A stretch of 64,000 nucleotides of DNA from Chara braunii (GCA_003427395.1 BFEA01000154.1:1404177-1468176), one strand, 5' to 3'; counted from the first letter of the stretch, positions 9,345 through 19,507 are shown. Program-made: numbers and translations. The notes: generated from the letters alone by a model not told the origin.

Positions 9345-10011
9345 TCAATCCAGAATGGTGTCGGGGAAGGGTAGTCCGATTACGGGCGGGGGAGGGGACG
9401 AATGTACCTGGGAAAGGGGAGGCATGAAAGTATAGATCTCCCTATCATCAGAAGGGAGTGGGATGTAGTAGATGGAGCGATGGATGCGAGGAAAGCGAGG
9501 GTGTCGTCGGTGGTTGGGGAGGGAAGCAAGGTAGTCGGGGTAAAGGGTGGTGATGGTACGGCGAATGGTTGTGCGGAAATTGTCATAATCCTCGCGCGCA
9601 GGGATCGTGCCGGAGACGATGTAATAAACCTCCATGTGATTGAATTCCTGCCAATCGACGCTAAAGAGTAGGACATGGAGAGGAAAGGAAGTGACAAGCG
9701 AACGGGTAGTAGTGTGCGGGAAGATAGTAATCAGGACCCGGGAGGAATAGCGATGATATAAGAGGGGAAGAGAAGAGGGGAAGAGGAAACAGGTGCGACC
9801 TATTGGGGAACAGGGGTTGGCCTACAAGCTGTCGGACGGTGAGGAAGACATGGGGACGACGGGATAACGATCGGGGACGAAGCCCGAGTGCTCGCATCTC
9901 GACGTAGGCGAAGGGTGGCACGGGAGGGTGAGGAGGATTGGGAGGGGGATCCACTTCTTCAGCGGCGGCGGCTTGTTGAGGGCCCGGCTGCAACGGCTCC
10001 ATCTCTCTCAT
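9345..10011 (-). pseudogene. Unrecognised 3' ORFs of the gypsy element
   Basis: Two short overlapping open stretches in different frames. One (10011-9661) is rich in proline and contains YVEMRALGLRPR; the other (9635-9345) contains EVYYIVSGTIPAREDYDNF and TTLYPDYLASLPNHRR. The second reads like real protein (balanced composition, aromatic residues) rather than a shadow ORF, so they are probably frameshifted remains of one accessory protein continuing the acidic ORF upstream. No domain was recognised. Confidence 0.4.
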
Positions 10012-10693
10012 CTTTTTCCCGTGGAGGCTCCGGATTGAGTGCAGGATTTCCCTGCAGCAGCTGCGGTGGCGGTCCTGAGTCCTCGACCGGATGTTTGCCT
10101 TTCGCCTTTTCCCGCTGCTTCTGGTCCTCAGCGTCCTGCTCCTCCCTCATCAGCTCGGCTGCTTCACTTGAATCAGTCGACGTGTCTTCCTCCTCCGACT
10201 CATCCCCCTGTTCCTCGTTGTCTTCCTTCGATCCAACCTCCCCCAACACCTCGTCGTCAGACTCTTGGTGGTCAGGATCGTCGTTCCGCTCCTCGTCCTC
10301 TGCCGACCCTTCGGACTCTTCTTCCTCCTCTTGTACCTCCTCGCGTGTCTGTCCTTCAAGGATGCGTCTAACGAGCGGGTCCCACGTGGACAGATCGGTG
10401 ATGTCGACTGTTAGAAACACGCCCCTCGAGGGCAAATAGTAGCTCCCCTCGTCTAACTCTATACACGTGGACCACAAGAGGTGCGGCTCCAAGGAGCGAG
10501 TAAGCGTCCTTGTTCTTGGCCTTTCGTTGCAGCACGACAGGATTTCCAGCGGCAAATCATCCAGCACCTTGACCAGGAATACCAGCAACTCGTCCATGAT
10601 GGCGCTCAAGTTGTCGTCCCGCACTTCCCCAAATATAATTCCCATAAAATTTCCTTCCGTTCCTGGCCTCATAGCTTCGGACTTGTCGGCCAT
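9959..10693 (-). CDS. Acidic accessory protein of the gypsy element, unknown function
   Basis: A 244-codon ORF beginning just after the integrase. Residues 1-120 look folded (FMGIIFGEVRDDNLSAIMDE, then ELDEGSYYLPSRGVFLTVDI). Residues 125-200 are almost entirely acidic (EEEEESEGSAEDEERNDD and similar), and the C-terminus is proline/charge-rich. The position 3' of integrase is where some gypsy elements carry an extra ORF, sometimes env-like, but no signal peptide or membrane helix is visible here, so env is not supported. The acidic domain could be a nucleic-acid mimic or histone-binding tail; that is a guess from composition only. Confidence 0.55.
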   Translation of the reverse strand: MADKSEAMRPGTEGNFMGIIFGEVRDDNLSAIMDELLVFLVKVLDDLPLEILSCCNERPRTRTLTRSLEPHLLWSTCIELDEGSYYLPSRGVFLTVDITDLSTWDPLVRRILEGQTREEVQEEEEESEGSAEDEERNDDPDHQESDDEVLGEVGSKEDNEEQGDESEEEDTSTDSSEAAELMREEQDAEDQKQREKAKGKHPVEDSGPPPQLLQGNPALNPEPPREKDERDGAVAAGPSTSRRR

Positions 10694-10807
10694 GGGCCAA
10701 TTTCGTCAAACGCTGTCTTTTTCAGGCCAACCGGGGGAGGGTTGTTTCATCATTTAGGCTCGGTAGGGTTACACACGGTAGGCTATTGGTCCGTAGCTAG
10801 AATGGCG

Positions 10808-11503
10808 TCAGGCCCGTAGATTCGTGGGGTGTCCCCCTATGAATCGCAAGGATATGATCCACGATATCTGGCCAGGGCCTCGTGTCTTTGGCCGCGATAT
10901 TGCGTCGCCGATTGATTGCGACATATGGGGAGCGGTATTACAAATGGAGACACCGTGTAAGACCAGGTTCCTCAAAACATCCCCTCTGAATTCAGCCCCA
11001 TTATCTGTTAAGATTTCTTCCGTATCCTGGTGCATGCCGAGGAAACGGTTGACATACTGCGCGATTTTCGCCGCCTGTCTTGTCTTACAAGGATACGCCT
11101 CGATCCATTTTGAAAAATGATCGACAAAAACCAAAAGGATTGAATATTCGCAGCTATTCGGTCTAGGGGGTAAGACAATATCCAACGTATCCGTGCTAAC
11201 CCTTTGAAATGGTTGTTGGACTTTGGTGGGTACTACCGACCTAGGCGGCTGAATTGGTGCCTTGTTAGAGGCGCAAACCTGACAATTTCGGACGATGAAT
11301 TTAACATCATCGCGAATGTTCGACCAATACCACTCGTTTTCATCGATTGCGGCTTTCGTAATTCTGACAACAAAGTGGGCGGTGGTTTCCTCGTGCGCTG
11401 ACTTAACCCAGTCATACCTCCTGAATGGATGCGGGATAGACATCCAAATCCCGCTACCATCCGTTTTTCGTTTTCTAGCCGTCCTTCGTTCCAACGGTTC
11501 CAT
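10808..11503 (-). pseudogene. Integrase of the gypsy element, catalytic core damaged
   Basis: Retroviral-type integrase, which joins the cDNA ends to host DNA. The N-terminal zinc-binding motif is visible as AHEETTAHF followed about 35 residues later by CQVC (H-H-C-C). The catalytic core shows the first Asp (VSTDTLDIV), the usual VDHFSKWIEAYP block and the second Asp (LTDNGAEF). The expected Glu, normally in an NG-x-x-ER-type motif after HP-Q, is absent: the sequence reads SQSIGDAISRPKTRG and then runs out of similarity. No C-terminal chromodomain was recognised. The ORF is open for 231 codons but truncated compared with typical integrases of 400 or more residues. Confidence 0.85.
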
Positions 11504-11556
11504 CGATAATCCCGAGCCCGCTCATTGGCCCACCTCCGATCCTCCTTTGTGAAGGC

Positions 11557-11952
11557 TCAGAGGGGGTTCCCAACCACTGTAGCTATTAGGATGACATCTT
11601 CCCTAACCTCAACCCTCCTAAACTGTCGAGTCTTCTCTAACCCTTCAGACGTGGCTTCGAGGAATCGAGCCTCCGTCGGAATTTTATCGGTTCGACATAA
11701 GGGACATAACCAAGACTTGGCCGTATTTCGGTACTGAATACATGATCCATGAGCTTGGGAGACACAGCGCAGACAATCCACCCATTCGACATATCCTTCC
11801 CCGCTAGGACGCATAGGGACCGAATAAACCCTCGAAATTGCTTCGCAAAAATAGCAAACTTTATCGGGCAGGGAGAGAAGAGATGAGGACGAAGGGGGAG
11901 AAAGAGGGCCTTCAGAATTACCTTCGTACCCCGATGCCATTGTCACCGCCAA
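11557..11952 (-). CDS. PHD-finger-like protein encoded between RNase H and integrase
   Basis: A 131-codon ORF with a clear C4HC3 pattern: CYFC (residues about 33-36), 23 residues, CLRC, four residues, H, two residues, C, then W before CPLC (SWLCPLC). The spacing is that of a PHD finger, a domain that commonly reads histone H3 tails. The N-terminus is serine-rich; the C-terminus (RRVEVREDVILIATVVGN) resembles a beta strand region leading towards the integrase. In ordinary Ty3/gypsy elements the RNase H connects directly to the integrase HHCC domain. The ORF begins ATG and is closed by a stop 54 bp before the integrase ORF, so it may be a separate protein or a module of the polyprotein now broken by a stop. 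The zinc-ligand pattern is visible; histone binding is inference. Confidence 0.7.
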   Translation of the reverse strand: MAVTMASGYEGNSEGPLSPPSSSSLLSLPDKVCYFCEAISRVYSVPMRPSGEGYVEWVDCLRCVSQAHGSCIQYRNTAKSWLCPLCRTDKIPTEARFLEATSEGLEKTRQFRRVEVREDVILIATVVGNPL

Positions 11953-12489
11953 TCACTTCTTAGTAGGTCGAGGGAGGATGGTCAGTTGTCCGTACGAGGG
12001 CTCGCCGTTTGACTCTGGCTCTTTCCACGGCGTAATCTCGTCACCCTTGGCTACCTTGTTGGGCCGATGTAATCGTGTCAGTCCGTCAGCGTTGTCGTGC
12101 TTCTCTGTTTTTCGATGGATGCTATCAAAATCGTACTCTTGCAGTCGCACAGCTCAACGCCCAATCATGCCCGTGTAGTTAGTAAGCTTCTTGAGAGCTA
12201 GCAAGGGCTCATGGTCCGTGACGAGGAGGAATTTCTGCCCGTATAGATACGGAGGGAAATGCTGGATTCCCCACACGACAGCGTAACATTCACCTTGTGG
12301 GGACGAATCGTTTCTCCTCTCATCTGGCACCGTTCGCGAAGCGTACTCTATGACGTGTTCTTGGCCGTCGTTCCCCTTTTGAGCCAAAATAGCGGAGATC
12401 GCTTCAGGCTGCCAGTCCGTAATGAGTATGAACTGCTTTCCCGGATCGGGCCGAATTAGGATAGACGCCGTAGCCAAGGCCTCCTTCAA
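11953..12489 (-). pseudogene. RNase H domain of the gypsy element
   Basis: RNase HI-type domain that degrades RNA in the RNA/DNA hybrid. FILITDWQPEAISAILAQKG corresponds to the usual TDAS-x-x-GIGAVL strand; ECYAVVWGIQHFPPYLYG gives the conserved Glu helix and FLLVTDHEPL the next Asp strand. The downstream YDFDSIHRKTEKHDNADGLT matches the common I-x-Y-x-x-G-x-x-N-x-x-ADALSR end with substitutions. A stop near 12151 splits it into two ORFs. Confidence 0.85.
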
Positions 12490-12559
12490 GGCGACAAAGG
12501 CCTGCTGACACTCCGCGTCCCAGTTCTGCGGCTGGTCCTTCCGTTAAATGTTCGTCAGG

Positions 12560-13345
12560 GGCCGTGCGATAGCAGCAAAACCCTTGATAAATCGACGGTA
12601 GTATGAGGCTAGTCCTAGAAAATGCGACTTTTCTCGAATCCGGTCGCAAGCCTCCTCGTGTCACCATGCACCCTAAAAATGAAATTTTCGAAACGGAAAA
12701 TTCACTTTTCTCCAATGCAATTTTGAAACCAGCGTCCTTCAACGCCCTAAGTGTCCATTCAATGTGCTAAGCATCTGTGGAACAATTCCGAGAAAACCAG
12801 GATATCTTCCATGTACACAATGACGCATAAATTGATCATGCCCTGCGTTAGCCTGGTCTTGTTCACGAACTTCTGAAATGTGACGTTCATCGCTTTCTGA
12901 AACGTGGCGGGTGCATTGCAAATCCCCATCGGGCAATGAATCCATTGCTAGGTACTCTCAAATAACACAAAGGTCGTTTTGGGCCGATCCTCCTCCTTCA
13001 CCAGAATGTGATGAAAACCATGACGAATATCGAACTTGCTAAATAATTAGCATAGCCAATCGCATCCAGCAAATCATCAATGCGGGGAAGGGGATACACA
13101 TCCTTGATCGTGATATCATTTAATTTTTCGATAATTGATGCAAATGCGAATCGACCTGTTTTTCTTTGGAACTAACACTATCGGGGACGACCAAGGTCCA
13201 GTTGCGGGTTCGATCCACCCATTAGTCTCAAATTCTCGAATTCTCTCTAACGTGATCTTCTGTTCTATTACCGAGTATCGATATGGTTTGCAATGGATTG
13301 GCGGATGGGTTCCAGTCTGAATTTCATGTTGGATACCGACAACCC
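12560..13345 (-). pseudogene. Reverse transcriptase of the gypsy element, broken
   Basis: Read across frames, the fingers and palm are recognisable in order: TGTHPPIHCKPYR, SPIVLVPKKNRSIRICINYR, KLNDITIKDVYPLPRIDDLL, KFDIRHGFHHILVKEEDRPK (motif A region), MGICNAPATFQ (motif B) and VYMEDILVFS (motif C). The catalytic YMDD box reads YMED, so one of the essential aspartates is replaced. Frameshifts and at least one in-frame stop (near 12950) interrupt the coding sequence. It copies the element RNA into DNA in active relatives; this copy cannot. Confidence 0.88.
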
Positions 13346-13845
13346 GATGTCCGTATCAGTCACACTAATCGCCCCTTGATATTCGGTGAGTATATCGGCA
13401 GTCAGTCGGTGAATCTCATTTGGTACATACTGTGGTATGTGCAATTCGTATGGTTGTCCATATATGGTAACGACCACGTACTTCGAGCTTGCCCGCTTGC
13501 TGTTTTCCATCGGGGGAGCAGAAATGAAGGAGTTATCCGATTACCAGGAAAATACGGTAATAATCATTTGTGCATCTTCTTCTCGGATGGCCATGTGCTC
13601 CTCAGGGGTCACGCCACCATTGCCATCCGGCCAGTATGCTGGCCTTTGAGGAATTTTAATTCCGAGTTTGTACATCGTAGGATCATTAAGCTCAGGGGGT
13701 TCCGAAGCTTCGCTTTCGGCCCCTAAACGTAGCAATCTCACCTCCTTTCCCGGAGTGAGTAAGGAACGAGGCAACCCCATGATGTCGCAGAACGCCTTCT
13801 TTTCTCGATATCTCGAGAGAAGTGGGGTGGTTGCTTCACATAGGG

Positions 13846-13983
13846 TTCAAGGGGGTTCCAAGGAATCAATCATCTGGGATACTTGCACGAGTGGTTCTCC
13901 AAAGATTAGTGCTTTCAAGGGGGTTCCAAGGAATCAATCATCTGGGATACTTGCACGAGTGGTTCTCCAAAGATTAGTGCTCG
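13846..13983. repeat. Two-copy tandem repeat, 69-bp unit, inside the gypsy pol region
   Basis: Units 13846-13914 and 13915-13983 both begin TTCAAGGGGGTTCCAAGGAA and end AAAGATTAGTGCT, essentially identical. Sixty-nine is a multiple of three, so the duplication alone would not shift the frame. Confidence 0.92.
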
Positions 13984-14121
13984 AGTCCATTGCAGATTCT
14001 TTTCGGTGAGGACGAACGTTTTTGTTGTCTTTTGTCGAATGGGGTAGCGGATCGAGCACTGCACCATATCTTGGATTACGGGGCCTGCGTCATCCTCGCT
14101 ATCAGAGGAGCCGTTGGTTGG

Positions 14122-14545
14122 TTAAGATTTCTTTCCTCTTGCCTCTTTCTCAGGGCTCGGCACTTTCCACGTGATCACACGGAGAGAGCTCCTGATTTCG
14201 GGCAGGGGTCTTGGTGGTAAAGTGGTTCGGAGGGTCAATCTCATTGGGACGACGTATGGCTTCCAGCCTGTATTCCGAAGAATAACAGACCGTCTTTCGA
14301 AATCCAAGTTAGCTCGTAGCGCCGTGAGGGCTGGTAATCCTAGGAGGACATCGTAGGTGTGAACCCTGCCTAATGTGAGAGCCACATTCGTCATCCTCCC
14401 CACTGCTTTAATCTTTTCTTCGTCCGCTGAGACAAGATGATCACCTTTCGCTAACGTAAGTAGGTCTTTCTATCTTCCAATCCGTTCCACGACCCTCAAT
14501 GAGATAGCTAGGACTGCCGCTCCCGAATCAAGTTAGTGTTGTATG
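14122..14545 (-). pseudogene. Aspartic protease region of the gypsy element
   Basis: Retropepsin-type protease that cuts the polyprotein. The active-site triplet is present in DSGAAVLAISL (near 14530) and the C-terminal flap/hydrophobic part is TYDVLLGLPALTALRANLDF, the family's usual LG-x-D-x-LLG-x-x-W/L block. The two parts are in different frames separated by a stop, so the domain is broken. Confidence 0.75.
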
Positions 14546-14905
14546 GAATTCCCCAAACTTCGATGTCACATTCTGCGGATTTCCACGGGATGGTTTTAAT
14601 CCGTAGAAAATGGTCATCTTTTTGTATTATTCCCAACCGTATCGGATCCGACGTGTTAGGAGTAGTGGGTTTCTCCTCGATAACCGGGGATTTACCCTTC
14701 TAGGAGTTAGCTTGGCAAGAGCAAATCTTTTCCTGTTTGCCTTGCAATGCTGCTACATGCGTTCGTTGGCCTGTTCGGATATGGACAGTAAGTGCCCTAT
14801 GGGTAATGGGATTCGGTGGTCCAAGGCTCGGACAATGTCCAAAACGTCGATCTCCCCAGTGACGAAGCTGGGACCACCCGCCTCCATCTGACCTGAGGAC
14901 GATCT

Positions 14906-16184
14906 TCATTCAGCCACTTTTTTTCGTTCTTCCACCGGCCGGATTGTCCCAATCATCCCTAGTCCCGGATATCCCAAGGCAACGTACTTATGAAGCTGGA
15001 TGAGTTCCACTTCTTCCTCAGCAAGGGCTATCGTACTTCCTTTGTTTTCAATTTCTTCTAGCATCGTTCCCACCCTTCCCGCCCGCATTGCCACGGGTGC
15101 AGCAGCCACCGAGGCCGCTTTGACTCGTGGTTTTGCGGGTCGGTGAGGGCAGTCTCGAGCTATGTGGCCCGACTGATGGCACGTGTAACAAACACTCAAG
15201 TTAGCTGCGGCTCCGCCCATAGCCTGGGCAACAGGAATTGCTGCTTGCGCAATGGGTGCAGCTCTGACAGCAATGGGGCGCATCGATCGCATCAGAGATT
15301 CTATCCGGCCATTGTGTTCACGCTGTTCCTTCTTACTTTCTTGCATCAGACTAACTAACGTGCGGGTTAGTTCAAGCATCGCAGTACTTTCGTTTGTCCT
15401 ATTCGGAACTTCGTGGGAAGACACAAGGGCTGCTAAGATTGGTACAGACGTTCCCACAATTGCATCTGGTAGGGATTTTTTGGTCAGGATCTGCTCAAGA
15501 TAGGTGACGGGGCCAGAAATGAAGCCCATGTTTTCGAACTTGTTTTGAAGTGCTGCCAACTCAGCCCTTGCTCGGGCCAGCTCCGAAGAATCCCCTTCCC
15601 TGGGAAAATCTTCTCCTTCTAGGAAACTGGCAGCAAATTTTTGCTCCATTTCCTCGGATGCGGTCATAATTTGTTGCAATGTATGGTTGATAGGGGAGAA
15701 CTGCTGCCGCAGTTTCGCCCTTATGGCTCTGCTACGAAGCCCATCAATAAACAGATCTCTTCCAACTTCTTCTCCACGTTGGGTTTTGACAAACATTCGG
15801 TAAAACCTGTTTCGATATTCGGTGACCGACTCAAGCGGTTTCTGAACTCGATCTTTGATCATAAAGATTATTAAAGAGCGCTTGTTCCGGATGAATGTAA
15901 TCAAATTGATTCAAGAAATCCCGTTTAAAGGTTGGGAGATCCACCCAAACGTAAGTGCTAAACCAGTGGTGAGCGTCCCCTCCCAATTGAGCGGGAATAT
16001 TAATTTGTGTTTTGTTGTTATCATACTGTCGTGCGCGCAATGTGGCCAACCATGCTTTTGCCAAATGATGTGCAGGATCGAAAAGAGAAAGATCCGGTGG
16101 AGGTATGGGTGTTCGAGGCCGCGGAGCCGGGTCAAGCGCAGGATTCGGATTCTGATTCTGGTTTGCCGCTGGGTGAGCATTCAT
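14906..16184 (-). pseudogene. gag: gag of the gypsy element, with CCHC zinc knuckle
   Basis: Capsid/nucleocapsid precursor. The first ORF (16184-15831) has a proline-rich start, then a retrotransposon-gag core (QLGGDAHHWFSTYVW, DLPTFKRDFLNQF). A frameshift near 15870 passes to the second ORF (15904-14906), which continues with KPLESVTEYRNRFYRMF, a coiled-coil-like stretch (ELARARAELAALQNKF) and the nucleic-acid-binding knuckle CYTCHQSGHIARDC (C-x2-C-x4-H-x4-C). Together about 430 codons, a normal gag length. It starts 150 bp inside the 5' LTR primer site. The single frameshift would block full-length Gag. Confidence 0.88.
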
Positions 16185-16330
16185 AGGGGCCGCTCGTCAA
16201 GCAGCCGATCTGCTCCTTGTTACCACGGGATCAAGTTGCGGCGCGTTCCGTTGTCTGGGTCACCCTCTGTTCGCCAGGTCTCTCTAAGAGAAGTACTTCC
16301 TTCTACTAATCCGTCAGCCTGCCACGTGTC

Positions 16331-16343
16331 GGCTCCGATACCA
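16331..16343 (-). promoter_or_regulatory. Primer binding site, initiator tRNA-Met type
   Basis: On the minus strand, TGGTATCGGAGCC abuts the LTR end. The common plant PBS matching the 3' end of tRNA-iMet is TGGTATCAGAGC, so this has one mismatch. It fixes the orientation of the element and the identity of the 5' LTR. Confidence 0.85.
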
Positions 16344-17184
16344 ACCTCACGCCCAACGCGACTTCCTGATCGGAGTGGGATGAGGGTCCGAAAGTGCGAA
16401 AAAAGGGTGTGCCAAGGATTTTAGGAAAGTGGGGGTGGAGTCCCAGGACCAAACTGAGATCTCCTATGGCAAGTTTTGGGGGTAAAAGTGCAAAAGGGCA
16501 AGTGCGCACGGTGTTTCAGGCTTTTCGAGCGAATATACCACCTTTCAGTCTTAGTGTTAGGAAAGGAAAGTTGCAGATGTCATGCAGCATAAGGCTGATG
16601 GTCTGCGCAGTGTATCCCAGGGATAAGAGTCCCGACGTAATCGCGTTGTTAACAGATCTAGATACTCTTGCATTCTCGAATGGAGTCCCCCACGACATTG
16701 CCCCTGTCGTCGATGTCAAGCATGTTTCGTATGGCTTAGGCCCGAAAGATGGGAATTACCATCTCCTTTGGTTTTGAGGTCGGTCGCGGACCTGATGGAC
16801 AGGTTGCATGCTATGGGCGTCACGCTGTCTGATCAACTGCTATCGTCGATCGCTACAAACTTCGTCATCAGACGACGAGGATCTTAGCTGGAGGTTGCGT
16901 GCCCGTCGTTCAGACTCCGTTCGGGTTCGGCGAAAGAACCCCGAGGCTCTGTACTTGTTGTCTCGCTGGCACTCAGAACAAGGGGTTCGAGGCCAATAGG
17001 GAGCGATAGCATGCCACGGGATGACAATGAGGTAATGGAAGGGCAGCACTACTCGGTACGGTGGGCAGTGAGTTATTAGGACGACGACCCCGGGTTCTAA
17101 GAAGACGTGGCTCGTGTGGGATTCGGGGAATTGGGCTGTGTAAGGAACAACGTTCAACACCCTTCCTATATCCCAGTCGCACAC
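16342..17184 (-). repeat. 5' LTR of the gypsy element
   Basis: Pairs with 6378-7199. It has an extra roughly 30 bp near 16920-16950 (TTCGGGTTCGGCGAAAGAAC region, partly self-complementary) that is absent from the 3' LTR. ATGCT follows it at 17185. Confidence 0.9.
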
Positions 17185-17189
17185 ATGCT

Positions 17190-17633
17190 TGGAGTCTCGT
17201 CGGAGGTCCTGATATTCTTTTAAATGTGCGGCCTTCAGTGCCTTGGGCACTGGGCCCCGTGAAATAAAAGTGAATCTCAAAAAGAAAAGAAAAAAGATAA
17301 GTGCATCCACAGCACTCCTGTACCCTTCACTCAGTCCACCGTGGGAGACGTGGAATCGTTCCGACTTTCTCGTTTCTTCTTATATATAATTCGGGTACTT
17401 CAAATAGAAACCAACGCATCTCAGGTGGGATACAGAACAGGCAGCGGCGTATGACTTTGTTCGTTTGCAGTTTTCGACGTGTCGTGTTTTTTTTTTGTTT
17501 TTTTTTTTTTCCTGTTGACGCTTTGTAAATGGCATTGTACTGGCACTTGCGCAGTTCTGCTTTTTTTTTGTTTGTTTGTTTTTTTGGTGGAAATGACATC
17601 GTGATTGCTCTTGCCCCCTTTTTCTTTCCACAG
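17190..17633 (+). other. Non-coding sequence up to the first kinase exon
   Basis: T-rich with several homopolymer runs and ending TTTTTCTTTCCACAG at 17633, a good 3' splice site with a polypyrimidine tract. No earlier exon is visible here, so the real upstream exon lies to the left of the retrotransposon, outside the window, or has been lost. Confidence 0.6.
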
Positions 17634-17929
17634 CATCTGAGCTGCAAGAAAGGCGGATATTTAACAGAAAGAGAGGGGATGATAAGGGGGAGGGGGAAAA
17701 GGAAATCGTGATAGACTCACAGGATGCGAAGAGCTGTGAAAGGACCACTGAAGCATCAGTTACGGAGAAGCAGCTGTCATACGAGCAGCTGCAGAAAGCT
17801 ACAAGCAACTTCTCCCACTCAACCATGGTGGTGAAGCATGATATGCAGATCGTTCACCTTGCAAAGCTGCCACGTGGCAAGGCGGCTGTCATCGAGCAAT
17901 TCACTCTGAAAATTGACACAAAGGAAGAG
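17634..17929 (+). CDS. Receptor-like (pseudo)kinase, first identified exon: juxtamembrane and N-lobe
   Basis: Cytoplasmic part of a plant receptor-like kinase gene; further exons are at 22043, 23943, 25625, 28700 and 29274. After CAG, two bases complete a codon from a missing upstream exon, then about 98 codons follow. A basic/acidic juxtamembrane stretch (ERRIFNRKRGDDKGEGEKE) leads into LSYEQLQKATSNFS, the signature start of plant RLK kinase domains. The glycine loop that should follow is absent (VVKHDMQIVHLAKLPRGKAA), and the ATP-binding lysine of the VAIK motif is not evident (AAVIEQFTLKI). The exon ends at GAG|GTAGGT in phase 0. The ectodomain and membrane helix are not seen in the window. 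Phases of all six exons fit together without a stop, which strongly supports a real gene. The change of several catalytic motifs suggests a scaffold-type pseudokinase. Confidence 0.85.
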
Positions 17930-18479
17930 GTAGGTTCTCTCTTTTTTTTTCCTTCTTCCTCCCTCCTGTTTCTTTCTTTTTTCTTTTTTGAAGTTTTTTT
18001 TTTCTTTTTTTTTTTTCATATTTCTTCTCGTCTCATTCCCTAAAGGTTCCATCCATCTTTTAAATTCTTTTTCCCTTTTTTTTTGGACTTCAAAAAAAAA
18101 AAATCATTCAATCCTGTGTCAGATAACCAGAGCTGCGGTGAGGGGAAAAAATAGCCCCAACAAGAGGGGTTCGTTGACGTGGACCTCCCCCCTCCCTGTC
18201 CAAATCGGAGCTCCCATTTAGCCCATTGACAGTCTTGCTTGCTCTCTTACACACGGAACCGCAAACGATTTTGATGAGAGGGCAACTGACTACCATCCAA
18301 CAGATAAGCCGCTGAATATTGCATCACTCGGTCATATGATTGACACAACCTGACGGCATGTTCTTAGAAGCACATCAAGCCGTGTAAGATGGATGACAAG
18401 ATGTCATGTTAATACCTATTTCGACTTCCATTTACTAACTTGCCAGGTAATTATCTCTCAGTGGAGTCAGTGCAGGTAC

Positions 18480-18735
18480 TCTCTGTGTGTGTATGTGTGT
18501 GTGTGTGCGTGCGTCTGAGTTTGTGTGTTTGTTCGAGTGTGTGTGTGCATGTGTGTGTGTGTGCGTGCATGCGTCTGACTCTGTGTGTTTGTTCGAGTGT
18601 GTGTGCATGTGTGTGTGTGTTCGTGTGTGTGCGTGTGTTCGTGTACGTGTACGTGTGCGTGTGCGTGTGAGTGTGAGTGTGGGTGTGGGTGTGGGTGTGG
18701 GTGTGTGTGTCTGTGTGTGTGTGTGTGCGGGTGCA
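18480..18735. repeat. TG microsatellite, interrupted
   Basis: About 250 bp of (TG)n with CG, TC and GG variants. A roughly 65-bp unit containing GTCTGAGTTTGTGTGTTTGT appears twice. His/Thr or Cys/Val ORFs here are artefacts. Confidence 0.95.
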
Positions 18736-18942
18736 CATTTTTGTGCTGTGTTTGGGGTGAATGTAAGCATAGTGGCTTACTTGAACGGTTGGTCGTGAGG
18801 CCACATTGTCATTGTCACACAGTTGCTGTGCCATTCCCGCAGCTCTGCACACTGGCCCCGAAGAAGCCCGTTCGTCAGTCCTTCGCCGACTCGCCACAGA
18901 TAGGGGTAGTTTGTTCTTTTTCCCCGATGGACCACGTATCAG

Positions 18943-19021
18943 ATATGAAACTGATGAGACCAGATATGAAACTGACGAGACCAGATATGAAACTGACGAG
19001 ACCAGACCAGAAACTGACGAG
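18943..19021. repeat. 21-bp minisatellite
   Basis: About four copies of AGATATGAAACTGACGAGACC, the last one shortened. The period of 21 gives a repeating seven-residue peptide in one frame, which I take as incidental because it lies in an intron. Confidence 0.9.
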
Positions 19022-19333
19022 CCTGCCTGTTTGCAGAGGTCTGATGGACCTATAAGATTGATTAGAGAGACTGATCCGTTGCAAAGACCCCGAAAATAGG
19101 GGGGGGGGAATCACAAAATGAAATGAAATTCGAAAGAGAGAAACTGACATAGAAAATAGCGAAAATGAGTGAACATTGGGGAGGCAGCGGGCGAGTAAAT
19201 TATCCAATCATGAATGACATAGGGAGGTTGTGACAATAAATAACAATGGTGCGCTAAAGAAAAAAATAAAAGAAAATCTGAAAATGAGTGAAGATTAATT
19301 TGAATTTTGAAATGAAAGATGCACACTGTGTGA

Positions 19334-19507
19334 GGTAGCTCGCTCTGAGGACTCGCCATATCCACACGACTACCTGTTCCTTGCTCTGAGGACTCCCCGT
19401 ACCCACACCACTACCGGTAGTTCGCTCTCAGGACTCACTATATCCACACGACTACCGGTAGCTCGCTCTGAGGACTTGCCATATCCACACGACTACCGGT
19501 ACTTGGC
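19334..19507. repeat. Tandem repeat, 41-44-bp unit, four copies
   Basis: Units share GCTCTGAGGACTCGCCATAT followed by CCACACGACTACCGGTAG, moderately diverged. Confidence 0.88.

Larger units (their letters stand above)
6378..17184 (-). mobile_element. Ty3/gypsy-type LTR retrotransposon, complete but decayed
   Basis: Two direct repeats (6378-7199 and 16342-17184) bound the element, and ATGCT lies outside each (6373-6377, 17185-17189), the expected 5-bp target duplication. A tRNA-iMet-type primer site abuts the inner edge of the right-hand LTR, so that is the 5' LTR and the element reads leftward. The order gag, protease, RT, RNase H, integrase places it in Ty3/gypsy (Metaviridae). Frameshifts, stops and altered catalytic residues make it non-autonomous today. 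The LTRs differ by scattered substitutions and a roughly 30-bp indel near 16920-16950, so the insertion is not very recent. It probably sits in an intron or the 5' flank of the kinase gene that follows. Confidence 0.93.

Noticed and set aside
9345-10693. env-like gene at the 3' end of the gypsy element
   Set aside because: The position fits, but no signal peptide, membrane helix or cysteine pattern is visible; the protein is acidic and soluble-looking.
18943-19021. CRISPR-like or protein-repeat array
   Set aside because: The 21-bp copies are directly adjacent without spacers and sit in an intron of a eukaryotic gene, so it is a minisatellite.
18435-19055. Histidine/threonine-rich or cysteine/valine-rich ORFs
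   Set aside because: Products of the TG microsatellite inside an intron.
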